Part shown: positions 24,035-24,538 of the stretch, piece by piece | Layout: each line of letters opens with the position of its first letter | Position numbering within the stretch: the stretch's first letter is position 1 | Assembly: GCA_041583495.1 (NCBI GenBank) | Contig: JBFHFS010000069.1 | Location: 1-24,538 of the forward strand | From: JBFHFS01 sp041583495 | Lineage (GTDB): Bacteria > Bacteroidota > Bacteroidia > Bacteroidales > Marinilabiliaceae | DNA length: 24,538 nt | Direction of reading: 5' to 3' | Made by a program: the position numbers and the translations under genes | The notes under the pieces: model-generated | Database searches by the model: none | Seen by the model: only the letters and a program-made list of their open reading frames with translations | Told to the model about the DNA's origin: nothing

Positions 24035-24538
24035 TTAGTTCAGCCTGAAATCGGAGCCGTTTCGCGTAAAAACGGGAATATTCTCGATGCTTACTTTATA
24101 ATCGATGGTTTGCCCCCCATTATAGGTTTTTCCGGTAAGGGCATCTTTCCATTTTGAGCCTTTGGGCAGATATATTTTGCGGGAAGCAACACCTGCTTCC
24201 AATACGGGAGCCACCAACAAATCCGGTCCAAACATATACTGATCTTCGATGACATAGGTTATTTCATCATCGGGAAAATCAAAGAACAATGGCCGCATCA
24301 CGGGTGTACCGTTCTCGGAGGCGATATCCATGTGTTTTTGAATGTAAGGTCGCAAGCTTTCCCGCACATTAAGGTAATGAGACATAATTTCAAAAGCCTC
24401 GTCTCCAAAGCTCCACACCTCATTGGGGGCACCGGTTCCGGTAATTTGATTCTCCAGCTTTTTCATGGGTTGATTTACCCCATGGATCCTCATTACCGGA
24501 CTGAAGGCGCCATATTGAAACCAGCGAAGCAGCAATTC
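24035..24538 (-). CDS. GH31 family alpha-glycosidase, C-terminal part (truncated by window edge)
   Basis: The visible 168 codons continue in frame off the right edge, so the true start is outside the window. ELLLRWFQYGAFSPVMRIHG at the edge is the conserved GH31 segment that follows the acid/base loop, and SLRPYIQKHMDIASENGTPVMRPLFFDFPDD, then YMFGPDLLVAPVLEAG with the lysine/tryptophan-containing beta domain, complete the C-terminal half. The catalytic Asp residues lie outside. Family activities include alpha-glucosidase, alpha-xylosidase and alpha-galactosidase, so the substrate is open. It is oriented with GH95, 262 bp upstream of it, and belongs to the same PUL. Confidence 0.9.
   Translation of the reverse strand, partial: ELLLRWFQYGAFSPVMRIHGVNQPMKKLENQITGTGAPNEVWSFGDEAFEIMSHYLNVRESLRPYIQKHMDIASENGTPVMRPLFFDFPDDEITYVIEDQYMFGPDLLVAPVLEAGVASRKIYLPKGSKWKDALTGKTYNGGQTIDYKVSIENIPVFTRNGSDFRLN

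Overview
The window looks like a chromosomal segment from a Bacteroidota bacterium, probably a free-living or marine polysaccharide degrader. The evidence is an adjacent SusC/SusD pair, many secreted or lipoprotein carbohydrate-active enzymes, promoter boxes of the Bacteroidota type (TAnnTTTG) and weak or absent Shine-Dalgarno sites. Most of it (about 4.87 kb to the right edge) is a polysaccharide utilisation locus (PUL). The left end is ordinary sequence plus a small mobile and toxin-antitoxin island.

Layout. 16-2649 (+): a secreted thioredoxin-like (TlpA-type) protein and a small three-helix membrane protein. 2650-4844: an island with three copies, all in the same orientation, of a REP-associated tyrosine transposase (RAYT) gene. 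One is a decayed fragment, one is full length, and one has a clean in-frame 237-bp internal deletion. A yefM/yoeB-type toxin-antitoxin operon sits between the last two. Two GTAGAGACG palindromes mark the island, one inside the full-length RAYT reading frame and one supplying its stop codon. 4867-7239 (-): a secreted clan GH-D-like glycosidase with a discoidin-like domain. 8009-13341 (+): an operon of a secreted S1 sulfatase, a LamG-domain protein with an unrecognised C-terminal part, and a lipoprotein of unknown family, closed by a strong terminator. 14022-18759 (-): susC then susD, convergent with that operon and closed by its own terminator. 19503-20999 (-): a lipoprotein S1 sulfatase. 21310-23772 (-): a GH95 enzyme. 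24035-24538 (-): the C-terminal part of a GH31 enzyme cut by the window edge.

How the genes fit together. SusC/SusD would bind and import oligosaccharides. Two sulfatases, GH95 (alpha-L-fucosidase or alpha-L-galactosidase), GH31 and a GH27/36-like enzyme would desulfate and trim alpha-linked side chains. The two unrecognised proteins in the sulfatase operon are candidates for a backbone-acting or glycan-binding role. A sulfated, fucose- and/or galactose-containing glycan such as an algal fucoidan or sulfated galactan is the likely substrate; this is inference. No PUL regulator or sulfatase-maturing enzyme is present in the window.

The most striking non-coding signal is an exact 11-bp motif, TTTGGATAAAA. 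It occurs four times, always intergenic and always oriented towards a PUL gene: twice at 21-bp spacing upstream of susC, once just before GH95, and once far upstream of the 8009 sulfatase operon. It is a good candidate operator for the missing PUL activator.
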